From: Tetragonia tetragonoides
Taxonomy: Eukaryota > Streptophyta > Magnoliopsida > Caryophyllales > Aizoaceae
Assembly (NCBI GenBank): GCA_038025085.1
Contig: CM076141.1
Coordinates: 11,472,001-11,536,000, forward strand
Reading direction: 5' to 3'
Length of the DNA stretch: 64,000 nucleotides
Shown: positions 25,355-37,189 of the stretch, in pieces
Position numbering within the stretch: position 1 is the first letter of the stretch
Layout of the letters: the number at the start of each line of letters is the position of its first letter
Program-made: the position numbers and the translations under genes
The notes under the pieces: generated by a model
The model's database searches: none
The model's input: the letters and a program-made list of their open reading frames with translations, nothing else
What the model was told of the DNA's origin: nothing

Positions 25355-26729
25355 TCACAGTTCTAGCACCACAACTGTAACAACAAACAAACGAAAAATT
25401 CATGTTAGTCTACAAACAAACAAACACTCTAGAATGGCAATGTATAAGACTTCAATGTTTAACCATAGAATGAGACTGAGAGAGAGAGAGAAAGAGCTTA
25501 CATTCATCATCTGTTGTGATCCAACTACCGGGCCTACGGCCACCTTGATCATATTTCAAAGGAGGAGCTGAAGCCACTGAACAAGTGGTAGAACAACTCT
25601 CTACTTCCCATCTAATGCTAATCTTTGGAGAATCAATGCTTAACTGATCATCATATGCTCCTGATTTTATTGTTGCTGATCTATTCCTAAAGTGCATAAC
25701 CTTCAAAACAAGAACAAATCAATCCAAACTTTAGCCTATCAAACTATATGTTAATGATCATAAGGTATTATTAAGATCATATGTATTGTACTGACATTTG
25801 CGCCTCATCTGAATGAAAATAGAAACAAGGCGATTTGTATATTTATTTACCTTTCTTCCAAATTTCCCTGCTTTTTCAGACTTAGCAGCAGCAGCCCATC
25901 TTAAAAGCTCCTTCATCCTTGACAGGGTTTTGGCTCTATTATTCTCCCCTTTAACTTTGTCCTTGATCATCTTCTGGTCTGTCGACGATCCACATTGCTG
26001 TTGCTGGTCATCAGCATTGCTCAACGATGATGATGGAGTTGAATCACTAATTGGCAAGACCTTATTTCCGGCATGGGCATTTGAATCTGTCTTATGACCT
26101 ACTATTCCTAGCTGCCGAATCAGATCCTCCTTCTTCATCTTCATTGATTGTATATGGTGCTGTTCTTGTTTCCTATGGTTAAGGTTCCTTGGTCTTTTCT
26201 GATTAAGTGTGCTAGAAAAGTATGCTCTTGAGCTTCTCCTGATTAACAAAGCTAAGTACCTAAAATTTCTGCAATCTAGTGTTGTTTCTTCGGGTTTCCG
26301 AGCCCTGTTACTGACCCTTTTCTGCTTGGAGTAAACTAGCTCCTTTGATTCCTCATCAACTGCTGTAAAAACAAAACACAAACAGGCCAAACCATCAATA
26401 CTCAGTTAAATGTGACAAAATATGTTACCAAATAGATACTCCTATTAATCAATAGAAAAGGAAGTTTTTTTAGGCTCTACTCAGTACTCACCCTTAGGCT
26501 GCTTGATTTCCTTCTTGTTGGCAGGATCCCTTGGGGTGACCCGACGATGATTGCTTGCCGGTTTTTGATCTTGTGCTACCCTGAATAGCCACTGAAGAAC
26601 CTGATATACATATATATATAAGATCTTAATATAAACTGTACAATAAGGAACTGGAAAATATGGTACAAAATTTTGGGACTTTGATGAGATCACAATGTAC
26701 TAGCTACTACATATAAAGCTCACCTGCAT
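25355..26729 (-). CDS. Plant protein of unknown function ending in a WITTDDEFVVLEL motif
   Basis: Five exons fit in phase: 26724-26729 (only Met-Gln), 26492-26600, 25851-26362, 25502-25700 and 25355-25374 (last six residues plus stop), giving 281 aa. The N-terminus MQVLQWLFRVAQ is followed by a basic, Ser/Gln-rich middle (RNFRYLALLIRRSSRAYF, MKMKKEDLIRQLG). KELLRWAAAAKSEKAGKFGRK comes next. The C-terminal third has SPKISIRWEVESCSTTCS and the closing WITTDDEFVVLEL. I recall plant proteins of unknown function with this same ending, and finding it split across a tiny final exon supports the gene model. No catalytic motif or membrane segment is visible. The function is unknown; the tiny first and last exons are the least certain parts. 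Confidence 0.8.
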
Positions 26730-29095
26730 GGTTATGTGACTTTTATACTAGGAGACTTTCCTTGCTGTACAATGAAGAAAATTTTTATTACTAAAAGTTT
26801 TTTTTTTCTTCTCCTTTTTTCCTTTAAAGTTTTGTCTTTTGGGGGGGTCAAATGGACAGCAAAAAGAGATCTATCTGTGCTGTCTTGTAAGCAGAAAGAT
26901 TCCTGTCTAAGGTGTTCAGAATCTTGGGAGGAAGAAGACAATGTGAGAGGGGTTAGAGTGGAAATCTAAGGGAGAAATGGTGGGTAAAGGAGACAACCAG
27001 GCAATGAGTAAGGGCTGGTTGGCCTTGTGATTTTTCATATAATGTGGAGAGTTTATTTATTATATAGTGTTCATCATGTGGGTAACGTAGCGAGGGAGAG
27101 AAGGGCATTTGAAATTTTTTGTTAGGTTTTAAATTAAACTTGGTGGCATCTTTGTGTGCCACATATATACTCTACTTGAGTAATTAAGAATTTCTGGATC
27201 GATATCGATTGGTCAGTTGATAAAAGGGGTAAAGTTCATCATAAATGGGGTCATTGCTTTGTGGCTTAGATTTGCTTAATGAGTCAAATTAGGAATGTTT
27301 TTGTGTTGAGATTAAGATGGCACAAATTTGTGGTTACTTCATGGAGGGGTCAGAGTACAATGCATTTAGTGATCAGCTATAACTAACATGTAATTGTAGA
27401 GTAAATGTTGGCTAAGGAGGGTGTGGTTGAAAGTTGAATGAAATCAGCCAATTTTGTGGATGCTAGTTGATCAGTAGAAGACTAGAAGTTCCCATTATGC
27501 TCTGGAAAAGTCATTAACTCTAGCAAATTTAACTGAGTACTGAGATAAAAGGCGGTGTACAGACGAGCAATTGGTTGACAATTGACATGTATGGTTAATT
27601 TACAGCATAATGTAAAAGTTTATCACATTGGAGTGACAATGTTACAGTACATTCAAACGATTTGAATGTCACAAGGATTGAGAACTTTGTCGTTCGACTT
27701 TGCTGACATTATCTAGTTTACAACCTAAACTACTTAGCTAATCAACATATTTTGGTATATCTCCTATTGTTATTCAAATATTTGGTATATGTAACACTAT
27801 TGTATAGAATTAGAATCAGTGAAGAAATATATGAGAGTGAGAATTGGGACTTTTTGCTTCTGACTGTTTAGAAGAAAACAGGGAAAGTTTCTTAGAAGTT
27901 GGAATGATTGTGACTACATTGGTGTTTTATGATATGTTTTACTCTGTATTACCTTAAGGACTGTCCAAAAATCAACCGACAAAAAGGCTTAAGCTGATGG
28001 GTTGCTGATCCTTTCTCAACTTACTATATATCCTAGCTAATATACCCTGAATACTCATTAAGGGTTAACGTGCAGGTAATATGACTGTTTGCATTTTATA
28101 GGAAGCTTCGGATTTAGTGGTAGCAATTGTAGTTGTATGGTGAAGTCCCCATCTGTGTTACTGGCGTAACTTGGTACGACGACCATAGAAACGGTAAGAA
28201 AGGGAGATGTACCAATGCCTTATAGAGCAGGATGATGCGACGTTTGGGATATTGAGTATGGATACATTACGCGTAGTACTCATTTGTAATCCAAGCGGTA
28301 ACTATAAGGAAGTGGCCGAGTTCATGACCAGCGATATGAATTGTATGGTTTTGGCCTTTTGGGTGCAATGTATACTAGTAAGGACCAAGATCTGAAGTGT
28401 GTCCTTTTGAAATTGTAGGATGAGCTACCAAGAGTTTTTGCTAGAGTGTATACATTATCTATCATTCTTCATATATTCTACTATACTCAGTGGCGATCTA
28501 TTCATGGCTGGATTTGTTTTTTAAATTTCTTGGTAAAATAACTTTTTAATACAATATTTAAGATTTGTCCTATGACTCCACTTGAATTAAATTCTGACTG
28601 CGTCACTGACTATACTCATACGATCCCAGTAACTTTTGAACAAATTCTTGCAAAAGATATAGTATAGTGTTAATGCAATGGCTCCAAATCATGTTTGGTC
28701 CCAAACCGTTATTTACCAATGATACAATATGAACCATTAGTTTCTCAAGGCACTTATGTGCAATAGGTAGCACAAGGATCTTCACAGATGTATGTATATA
28801 ATCTTCCCCTCAATCTTTCTCAAAGATTTAATTAATGAAAATACATGATAGTTTGGTTGAGCATGTGGTCAAGGAGGTATTCTAGGAGATGAAAACAATA
28901 ATAAGCAAAGGGTTGTTGGCTCTCTAGCGGTCGAATCATAAGCAAGTAAGACCATCTTGCACTCACATGGTGCTGAATAAGCAATTTTCAGTCTATCTTT
29001 CTTAAGTATATTAATTTGACTGGAAATTAATTGAAATCTTTCTAATCTAGGAAAGTATTCTATTAGTGATATGCCAAATGAGGTATCTCTCATTT

Positions 29096-29413
29096 ACAAG
29101 AGATCAGATCTTCTTCGATACAAATGGTGCGGTAAACCTTACGATACAGATTTTATTTGATTACAACGGGATAAATATACAAAACGACGGTATTAAAAAT
29201 ATTGCTATCCGACTTTTTGATTGGGGTCATACAATAAGAAAATGGGCAATAAACAACTACTAAATTAAATTGTTATGACCCATTATTGTGATTCTTATGT
29301 AAACTTTTTTAATACCATCTTTTGAATATTTATCCCGTTGTAATGAAATAAAATCGGTACCGCATGATTTATCGCACCATTTATATCGGAGAGGATCCGA
29401 TCTCCATTTACAA
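29096..29413. repeat. Large imperfect inverted repeat
   Basis: Arms of about 110 bp (29096-29203 and 29303-29413) read as reverse complements: both contain ATAAATGGTGCG or ACAAATGGTGCG and TACAACGGGATAAATAT. The loop is about 100 bp and itself contains inverted GGGTCATA stretches. Both strands give parallel short ORFs sharing the string YNGINIQ. It may be a foldback transposon relic. Confidence 0.75.
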
Positions 29414-29605
29414 TGTTACCCTTTATAGCATTAGTTATCTTTTGAGCACATTGAAAATAATTTAACGCTTCTAAATTGGATCGCACAGTATTCCTATTAG
29501 AAAGTATTGTGTAAGATTGTCTTATGGTAGAACGATTAAAACTAATACTTTTCATTCGAAAAGTAATTTTTTTTTTCTCTTGAAATTCAATATGTAATAA
29601 GAGTA

Positions 29606-29673
29606 GTAGTTACATGGTAATACCGTGTCATATGAGATAAGTAGTTACATGGTAATACCGTGTCATATGAGAT
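29606..29673 (+). repeat. Two-copy 35-bp tandem duplication
   Basis: The string GTAGTTACATGGTAATACCG and the 13 bases after it occur at 29606-29638 and again, identical, at 29641-29673, separated by AA. A T-rich tract follows directly. Confidence 0.9.
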
Positions 29674-31187
29674 TTTTTTTTTTTTTTTTTTTTTGGCAAA
29701 AACCAACCTGAACTCTGATTGGTGATATACATACAGTCAAATGTGTGTTCAAGCTTCTCTGATGTTTCCTTTTCATGAAATTCCCTGATCCTGCAGGTTG
29801 AAGATGTGTCTCTCTCCTCTCCATTTAATGATTTAAGGCTGACGTGGGAATGGGTATTTGGACATAATAGAGAGAAGCTAGGAAGATGTCCCCATTTTGG
29901 GGGGAATTAATATGACTTTCAGAGTGCTACAAGCCAAGAACAATAGGATCTAATCGGGCCTCATGTTATTTGAGCGGTGACGCCATTTTTTTATTTCCAG
30001 TTGCATGTTCTCCCCTTCGTGACTTCGTCAACATTAACATTACCGGAATGTCTTCAAAGAAACTTTCGCCTAGATAGAATAGGGGGTCGATTGTACGGAA
30101 CCTTATCCCTGTAAGAGTCTCATAGAGAGGTTGTTTATATTTGACCCAAAATGTGAAGTGCGACGACCATCGACAACTTCACAAAATCACAATAAATAAG
30201 AAATACTGACAATTTTATAAGTCATTTTGCTTTACTCCATTATATTTCGAAATCAAATAATAGTACAACTTTTGACTCCACTAAAAATGGTGGACAATTA
30301 CATGTTCTCTCCTTGTAAAAGAAATATAAAAAGTGATTTAAATAAATAAATATAATTGCATGTTCACTCTGCACTGCCTTTCTAATTGCCGGTTGAGTAG
30401 CACTCTAGCAGATATTCCCTTCTTCAGTGCGAGGCTCTTGTTAAGCCTTTTCTCTCTCAGTATATCTTATTACACTTATTTATTTGGCCTTGCTTATCTT
30501 TTATCTTTTATCTTTTTTTTTCTTAAGATGGCCTTGTTTTCAAACAAAACTTAGTTGCCTGAATGCTAGTTCCTAATCCTAGCTATGTATTATGCACTGT
30601 CATCACTTATCAGTTTCGGTCGAAATGACTTCTCGGGCAAGGGGATGAGTTTCGTGTAAGATTGTCTAGGCTTCGACTCATCCCACAAAAGGCAAGCATA
30701 CTCGATGCAAATGTGTGTTAAAATTGTGCAAGAGGTTCGGAGAAACCTTACCAGTTACCAGAGCAAAGTAGAGAACAGCAGTTCTTTAAATGTAAATGTG
30801 CCAAAGACTGGAATCACACACAAGCTAATAACTGTACATTGGTGGTTCAGAACTGAACTTGGAATGTTTTGTCAAAGATCCCTACAATTTACAACTGGAT
30901 CTAACTTCTACATGACCAACAAAGTAAGTTACAATACAAGAAAAGACATTGAAAGCTGCTGAGCACGGCATCAATCGGAACTCGGGTGATCGCAGTCATT
31001 CATGCTACCTTCAGTACCCCTGCAGGATGATCAGCTGACAGTGGCCAGCAATCTCACTAGACAATGAGGATTCTGCAGATGACTTGAACAGATCTTTACA
31101 TCTTGTTACGAAAGCCAAAAGGTATTCAGCACAAAAAACTGAGCAGAGCAATCCCCAGGTCAAATTACCCATGATCAGTGAAACCTC

Positions 31188-32333
31188 TCATACCTGATCT
31201 CTGCTAGACCTTGATCGGGTCAAACGACGACGCTGTCTACGAGCAGGTGATGTGTCCTGTTGTGAAACATCAGCAAACAAGTTGTGCTGTTCCTCCTCTG
31301 TGAAGCTATCATCACCATCATCATCGTCTTCATCATCTTGCAGACCCAACAAGTTCTCTCCCCAAAGATGGCGTTGCCGGGATGAATTACCAGATGAGCG
31401 TCGATGCCTTGTCAGAGGCCTAGGGGTAGGACGGCTCCTTGGTCCGGCCAAATTTTGCATAGATTCCAGCATCTGAAAGAAAAAGAAAGTAGTCCACCAC
31501 GGCCCACCAGCATCACCAGATGTCCTCTCCCTTTCCACGGGGAATCTGTCAGAATTCTCTATCACATAGTCACCCATCACAATAGCTCCTGGCATAGCTG
31601 AGCGAATGGCACTAACAATGTCATCATGTTCTCTCTGATGTTCAAAGCGTCTCCAGGCACGCTGCCTTGATGGGTCAACTTCAGCAGGTCGAGTTCTGGG
31701 GTGAGTGTTCCTTGCATGCCTTCGCAAATTTTGGTAATTACCAACAAATGTGCACGACTCTCGAGTACAGCTCCGAGGCTTCAGATTTAGATGCTTCCGA
31801 GCTTCTTCCACAACTGTCCACCCTAACACATCTCCCCTGCATAAAGGACATTTTAAGCTTGATTTTGCTGCCAGTTCCGACCGATCATTCAAAGACGGGA
31901 TAGGTTCTCTTCCAATGGCCTCTTGTCTGAGGTTAAGCTCACCAGAATCCTGTGACCATCCCACTGAGATGTTTCTTCGGCTCCTATTGTGGACCCCGTG
32001 ATGCTCAGGTAGCTCGTTCCCGAAAAATAAAGTCGATTGAGGGGCAGAAGCTTCACTGGGAACCCCCAAATTTGCAGGAGGAGGTGTTGCTGGTGGATTG
32101 TTGGAGGAGTCTGCCTTAAGTTTTCTAAACCTATCCAAACAATTTGAATGCCTGTAACTTGTATCGCAGACATAAGATCTGCAGCCTTTTGCATGTGAGC
32201 TACATAGGAGAAGAACTGCATTATGTGGATGTTCCATGCAGATTGGGCACAATGCCTCATCCCATTCCTTCTGGACATGGCACATATCTGCACCCAGTGA
32301 TATGCTTCTTTTCTTACCAGCCATCTTGAACAC
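31188..32333 (-). CDS. DUF1644 zinc-finger protein
   Basis: A plant-specific DUF1644 protein of 381 aa in a single coding exon. The N-terminal cysteine motif (CPICMEHPHNAVLLLCSSH, residues 29-47, then GCRSYVCDTSYRHSNC) is RING-like. A second zinc-binding block starts at about residue 161 (CPLCRGDVLGW). It continues through a C2H2-like SCTRESCTFVGNYQNLRRHARNTHP and VDPSRQRAWRRFE to MPGAIVMGDYVIE near residue 256. The C-terminus is low complexity: RPTPRPLTRHRRSSG, an acidic DDEDDDDGDD stretch and an Arg/Ser tail. Start is either Met1 at 32333 or Met4 (MAGKKRS) at 32324; the second fits the family better. Family members respond to stress and hormones; biochemical activity is not established. No lesion. 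Confidence 0.95.
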   Translation of the reverse strand: MFKMAGKKRSISLGADMCHVQKEWDEALCPICMEHPHNAVLLLCSSHAKGCRSYVCDTSYRHSNCLDRFRKLKADSSNNPPATPPPANLGVPSEASAPQSTLFFGNELPEHHGVHNRSRRNISVGWSQDSGELNLRQEAIGREPIPSLNDRSELAAKSSLKCPLCRGDVLGWTVVEEARKHLNLKPRSCTRESCTFVGNYQNLRRHARNTHPRTRPAEVDPSRQRAWRRFEHQREHDDIVSAIRSAMPGAIVMGDYVIENSDRFPVERERTSGDAGGPWWTTFFFFQMLESMQNLAGPRSRPTPRPLTRHRRSSGNSSRQRHLWGENLLGLQDDEDDDDGDDSFTEEEQHNLFADVSQQDTSPARRQRRRLTRSRSSRDQV

Positions 32334-35300
32334 ACTGAATTGGCTCAGAAGAACCCATCAGAAACCATTTCCAAGTAAGATGATCTAGACTCTAAGAAAA
32401 TTTGAAAACAGAATTTACAAGTATCCATTCGCGGGGGATCGGGGGGCACTGGGATCAGCTCGTTAGAAATTAGAAATCAAGCCAAACAATAAAACCTCAA
32501 AAATCCAATTACATATTGGTCAGACCACCCACTTGTCTTGATACCATAATCAAACAGACTTGAAGGAAGACAGGCCACAACCAGGCTACAGTCAACCACC
32601 CAAGTAATTGATACAGATACGATACAAATAGACATAAGTTAAAATTGACACCTATACTTCATCCTTCTAGAAAATCCTAAGAGAAGTTGCCAACAGCTGT
32701 CGCAAGTTTCTAGCAGAACAAGAATTCAGGCCACAAGGACAAGCCCCAATGGAACTCCACACCGTCTCCAGAGCATGCAATCCAACCCTACACAAAGTCA
32801 CACACACACACAACCAAAACCTAACCCTACCATCTCAGAGCAACTGTAGCACCCACCAAAAGGACAAAACAAAACAAATATAGAAACAAAATGTGCAAGC
32901 TAAATCAACTCAAACATTAAAGTAATTTGACAAAGCTACATTGTGGCACAACTCTCTCACTCTCTGACAGTCTGACATTTAGACTAAGCTAATCAATCCC
33001 CTACAAAACCTTCAAGCTCCCTTGAGGATCCTAGGAAAAACCAATTCTCGGAAAGTAAAATTGACGAGGTGAACCTACACAAAAGCTCCATCCTATTTGA
33101 AATAATAACATAATGGAAAAGCCCAGCACTTGACACTCAGACTTAACCAGAATATGCGGCACAGAAAGAAGACACAGTCCCTTGAAACAGGTTCTCAAAA
33201 TTCCATTCAAGAATAAGTACTGCTATTACAATAGCCTTAAGATCTTCTTAAAAGAAATACCAGAAGCATAAGCCTACATAACCCAACAGAAGAATCCTAG
33301 TTCCCTAAAAATTGAAAACCCATCTTATTCTGAATATCTTATGTGCTTTGCTCTTCCAATGCTGATGGCCAGATTTTCTGCAGAAACTATGGGTTGTTGA
33401 GCATCCTCAAAACTAAAAACACAAAGTGTTGCATACTAAATACAGAAAGATCCATAAGCATTTAGTAAATCAAGTGGGTATGCATTAAGAAAAAGATCAG
33501 AGAGGTTTGAAATAAGATAATCGATTACCCAAGGATCTATGAAATACCCAGACACATGAAAGCTACATTATGGTTAGATGAACTCCAGTCCAATATCTAT
33601 ATTTGCATTAATGTTATAAAGAAGACAGAATCAGCTTTAATGAGCTTTTAGCCCCAAAACTGAGCACAAATTCTATCAATATTATAACTTAAGCTTAACA
33701 AGTTCTCATACTACCCTTGCTCTACCATATATCAGCTAAAGGATATGGATAGCTGATAACAATATTCTATAATGACAAGTCGACTCTGGCCCTTGAGGTC
33801 CCATCCCACCAGAATAAGGTGTATCAACATCATGATCTCTAGCTACTAATTCTCAGCCCTACCAAACAGGACTCTGGGTGTGCAAAGTCGATAGACTGAA
33901 CCACACTGATTAGAAAAAGCCTATTGGCCAGTTTTCTTTTCTTCCCTTCTTTTTTTTCTTTTGCGGTAATTTTCACTACTAAGTACCACATTATGTACGT
34001 TTACATTGCCTCAAGAACTCTTTCCCTTCAATTCTATCCAAAATTGCTTCACTGGAATCTTACCAAATATGCTAATTTTTCAATGAATAAATGGAAACAC
34101 GAATTCATTTAACACTATCATATTTCATCAAGCTCAAAAGTATCCCCTCATTACTCATAATGTACCAACTCATTACTTTAACCCACATCAATCTGTTCAC
34201 CAGCCAAAGACCATGGTCGTATGAGGGTCACCACATTCAACTTTAATATCTTCATTTAAGGGAGAGATAGACAAAGGAGATCGAAAGTACGTGAGACATT
34301 GAGAAAACAGAAAAGTTGAGAAAATATGGAAAAAGCAAGCACTGAAAGTTTCAAGCTCTTAATTAAACCGGCTATTTTCCTCATGTTATAATGGAAATAA
34401 ATCTCGTAAAACCAATAAGTCCACATTTTTCTCCATATGTGAACACAACATTCAAAATTGCACTGAAGTTGATTACTATGGAGTATGGTCGTATGGACAA
34501 CAATCAATACCACCCCTTCAAAGAAAATACTCTTCTTACGTGAAGATACGACAAAATTCTAAGGGAGGACCGTGAAGAAGATATTATTCTACCTCAAATC
34601 TTCTTTATTTTTTTAAGTTTTGCATCTCGAAGAAAAGTACATATGTCCATTTCTTTCCAAGGGATTGTTTATGCAGGAATATTAAGAGCTCCAGTTAAAA
34701 GTCAAATAATTATTATTCCTGAGCAAGACAGACAGATTTAATAAAATGTTTGATCGTACTTGCTGTATAAATCAGTCCAACAAACCCATAAGCAGTCATA
34801 ATTCATTTGCTGACTGGACCTCAATGTCTAAATTATATTCAACTGCAAGAGACACTTACCAGAACAAAAGACTTGTGAACAATTTTCTGAACTTGTAGCT
34901 CCTCAAGGTTTGGTAGTGAAAAGACTTTACTGCGTTTAAAGTATGACCTCCTTATTGATTCTACAGAATAAATGAAAAGCAAGACCTCATGCAACGCTCC
35001 AAAGCATGTAAATTTTTATAGCCTACAATTCTTGGTGCCTGGACAGTGAACTAATGACTATGTCTTCTGCCCAAAGGTGACTGGTCCTCAAACCTGCAGC
35101 TTTTACTGCAGACCAAAAGCACAACCATTTTCAGTGATATTGAATTAGACCAGAATGCATTGTTAAACAAACAGAATACACCACAAATCATTTCATATTC
35201 AAATACTACTACTATGACTACAACAATAACAGTCAAAGTGATTAAGTGAATTCCACCAAAGGATGTGGATCTGGGAGGATCTAATGTAGGAAACCTTACC

Positions 35301-36490
35301 CTAACAGGGCCAAAGACTATCAAGAAAAGCCAGAAAACACAAACATTTTCAGAGAAAAACTCAATATTAGTAAAGCAGAGACAAAAGTAAAAGTTGACAA
35401 ACATGATATACTTTATACTACAGCAAATTTGGAGGAACGGAAAACCCAATAAGTAGCTCAATGGAAGAGATTGCAATATAGTACAGCAGATTCAAAATTG
35501 GGAGCAACTTATGGTTCCCCTATAGGAAAGAAAGGACAAGAACACTATTCCTTATTTCCTTCCATATAATTAACACAGCCTCCAACAGGCAAGATACAGT
35601 GCATTAGGGTTTGTCCCATGAAATACCTTATTCCTGCTTTGTAAGTACATAATTAAGGCCAAATTCTTTTCTATAATATGAGAATGAGCTTGATAGCATC
35701 TTATTTTTAACATCATGCTAGATAAACAACATTCTCTTTAAATCAAAACAGCACCAAAACCTAATAACTAATACATATGGTGGAAGAACAACAATCATTA
35801 TGAATTGTGCCATTTTTAACCCACTAAAGTTGCTCCCAATTTAAAAACTCCTACATAAGACGCTAGGTCTGCAAGTCTGCAACCCATCAAGGAATTAAGA
35901 GGCTTGTTTCAATAACAATCTGCACCCAAGGAAATCACCCAAACACAGCTTATCTTCTAAAACCTAAACCCATAATATTTTGGAACATATTTAATACTAC
36001 TGAAATAATCAGATAAGTAAAACACATGCCTATAAAAATCCCATTATTACACAGAAAATGACCCAAATACATCTGTATACTATAAGGTCAACCAGACCAT
36101 CTGACACCCTAACCCTAACCCTAACCCCAACCCCAACCCCAACCCCAACCCCAACCCCAACCCCAAAATGAAAGTTCACAACTTTAATGATTTTTAACCA
36201 AATTAACACAGAAATACAGCCAGATACAGCAAAACCACAACAAATTGACAAAAAAGATCAAACTTTGAGCACAAATAGTTCAATCGCATATATCAAAATT
36301 AAAGCAATAATAAAAGGGTAGGAATTACAAGAATCGTTTTTCTCTTGTATTGGCAATTGAAGATTGAATTGGTAGGTGCTTTTCGATCATAAAAAGGAGC
36401 ATAAGATAGATTGAGATTCGGATAATTATTGGAATTTCAGAGGCAATAATGTCGACATATATAATATAAGGATTGGAAGATGATGAAACG
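32334..36490 (-). other. Probable 5' leader with a long intron of the DUF1644 gene
   Basis: No other gene is visible here. A TTCTTAG acceptor-like site near 32395 precedes an untranslated stretch leading to the ATG, and a TATA box on the same strand lies at 36513-36520. I infer a leader intron of about 4 kb. cDNA would be needed to prove it; an alternative is a short leader and independent intergenic DNA. The segment is AT-rich with no coding signal and includes the telomere-like tract listed separately. Confidence 0.4.
36106..36167. repeat. Interstitial telomere-like hexamer array
   Basis: Three CCCTAA units are followed by seven CCCCAA units on the plus strand. The period is 6, not the 7 (CCCTAAA) of normal plant telomeres. 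It is a short microsatellite-scale tract in non-coding DNA. Confidence 0.9.
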
Positions 36491-36512
36491 TGTTGAAGAG
36501 ATTGTTCTCTCT

Positions 36513-36520
36513 ATTTTATA
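36513..36520 (-). promoter_or_regulatory. TATA box, candidate DUF1644 promoter
   Basis: TATAAAAT on the minus strand, downstream (in that direction) of a CT-rich tract at 36532-36553. Transcription would start near 36485. Assignment to the DUF1644 gene is inferred from strand and from the absence of any closer gene. Confidence 0.4.
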
Positions 36521-36805
36521 CAGGAAACAAAAGGAGAGAGAGAGAGAGAGAGGCGTATAGTTCGGGTGACATGGGAGGGGTTCCCGGGTTAGGGTCGGGT
36601 TGGTTTCTTAAGTTCGAACCGCCTATGAGAGATGATGACATGTTGGGAAAGGTCTTACGTGGCATCCTGTGATTGGATAAATGGAATACTGGATAAATTC
36701 ACTGGTGTTTAATTTTTATTTTATTTTTGTAGACCAACAAAATATACTTGTATTTTTTGGTGCAGTGGGAAAATGAATAAATAAGTGATGCGAGTTTTGA
36801 ATCTG

Positions 36806-36950
36806 ATTCCTGATATGCCATGCATAATTTTCACCGATTGTGAATCATTGACATCGTCTTTATAAAAAATATATATAATTCCTGATATGCCATGCATAAT
36901 TTTCACCGATTGTGAATCATTGACATCGTCTTTATAAAAAAATATATATA
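36806..36950 (+). repeat. Two-copy 72-bp tandem duplication
   Basis: The block beginning ATTCCTGATATGCCATGC at 36806 is repeated from 36878, with differences only in the length of the terminal A and AT runs. Confidence 0.92.
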
Positions 36951-37189
36951 ATTACTAGCATATATATTTATGAGAGTTGATTTGGAATTGAATCAGATGC
37001 ATGAATTCTATTTGAAAGTTATAATAGGTAAGGATAGCAGAATTTTATATTGTAGTTTTCTTCTAGTGATTTTTTTAGCATTCGTCGTGGTTTGACATGG
37101 TATCAGAAATCTCTTCCCCATACATCCTTTGAGTGTATCTTTTATAGAACTATTGGCAATATGGAAAAATTAATGTAGCGATGATCACT

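Larger units (their letters stand above)
26730..31187. other. Intergenic region, no gene recognised
   Basis: The first few hundred bases are the promoter and leader side of the gene ending upstream of 26729. The last about 500 bases are the probable 3' UTR of the DUF1644 gene. Between them I see only short chance ORFs, one large inverted repeat and one small tandem duplication (listed separately), and a T run at 29673-29693. Confidence 0.5.

Noticed and set aside
36030..36251. ORF with (GV)n and (RV)n repeats
   Set aside because: Translation of the telomere-like hexamer array; no gene structure.
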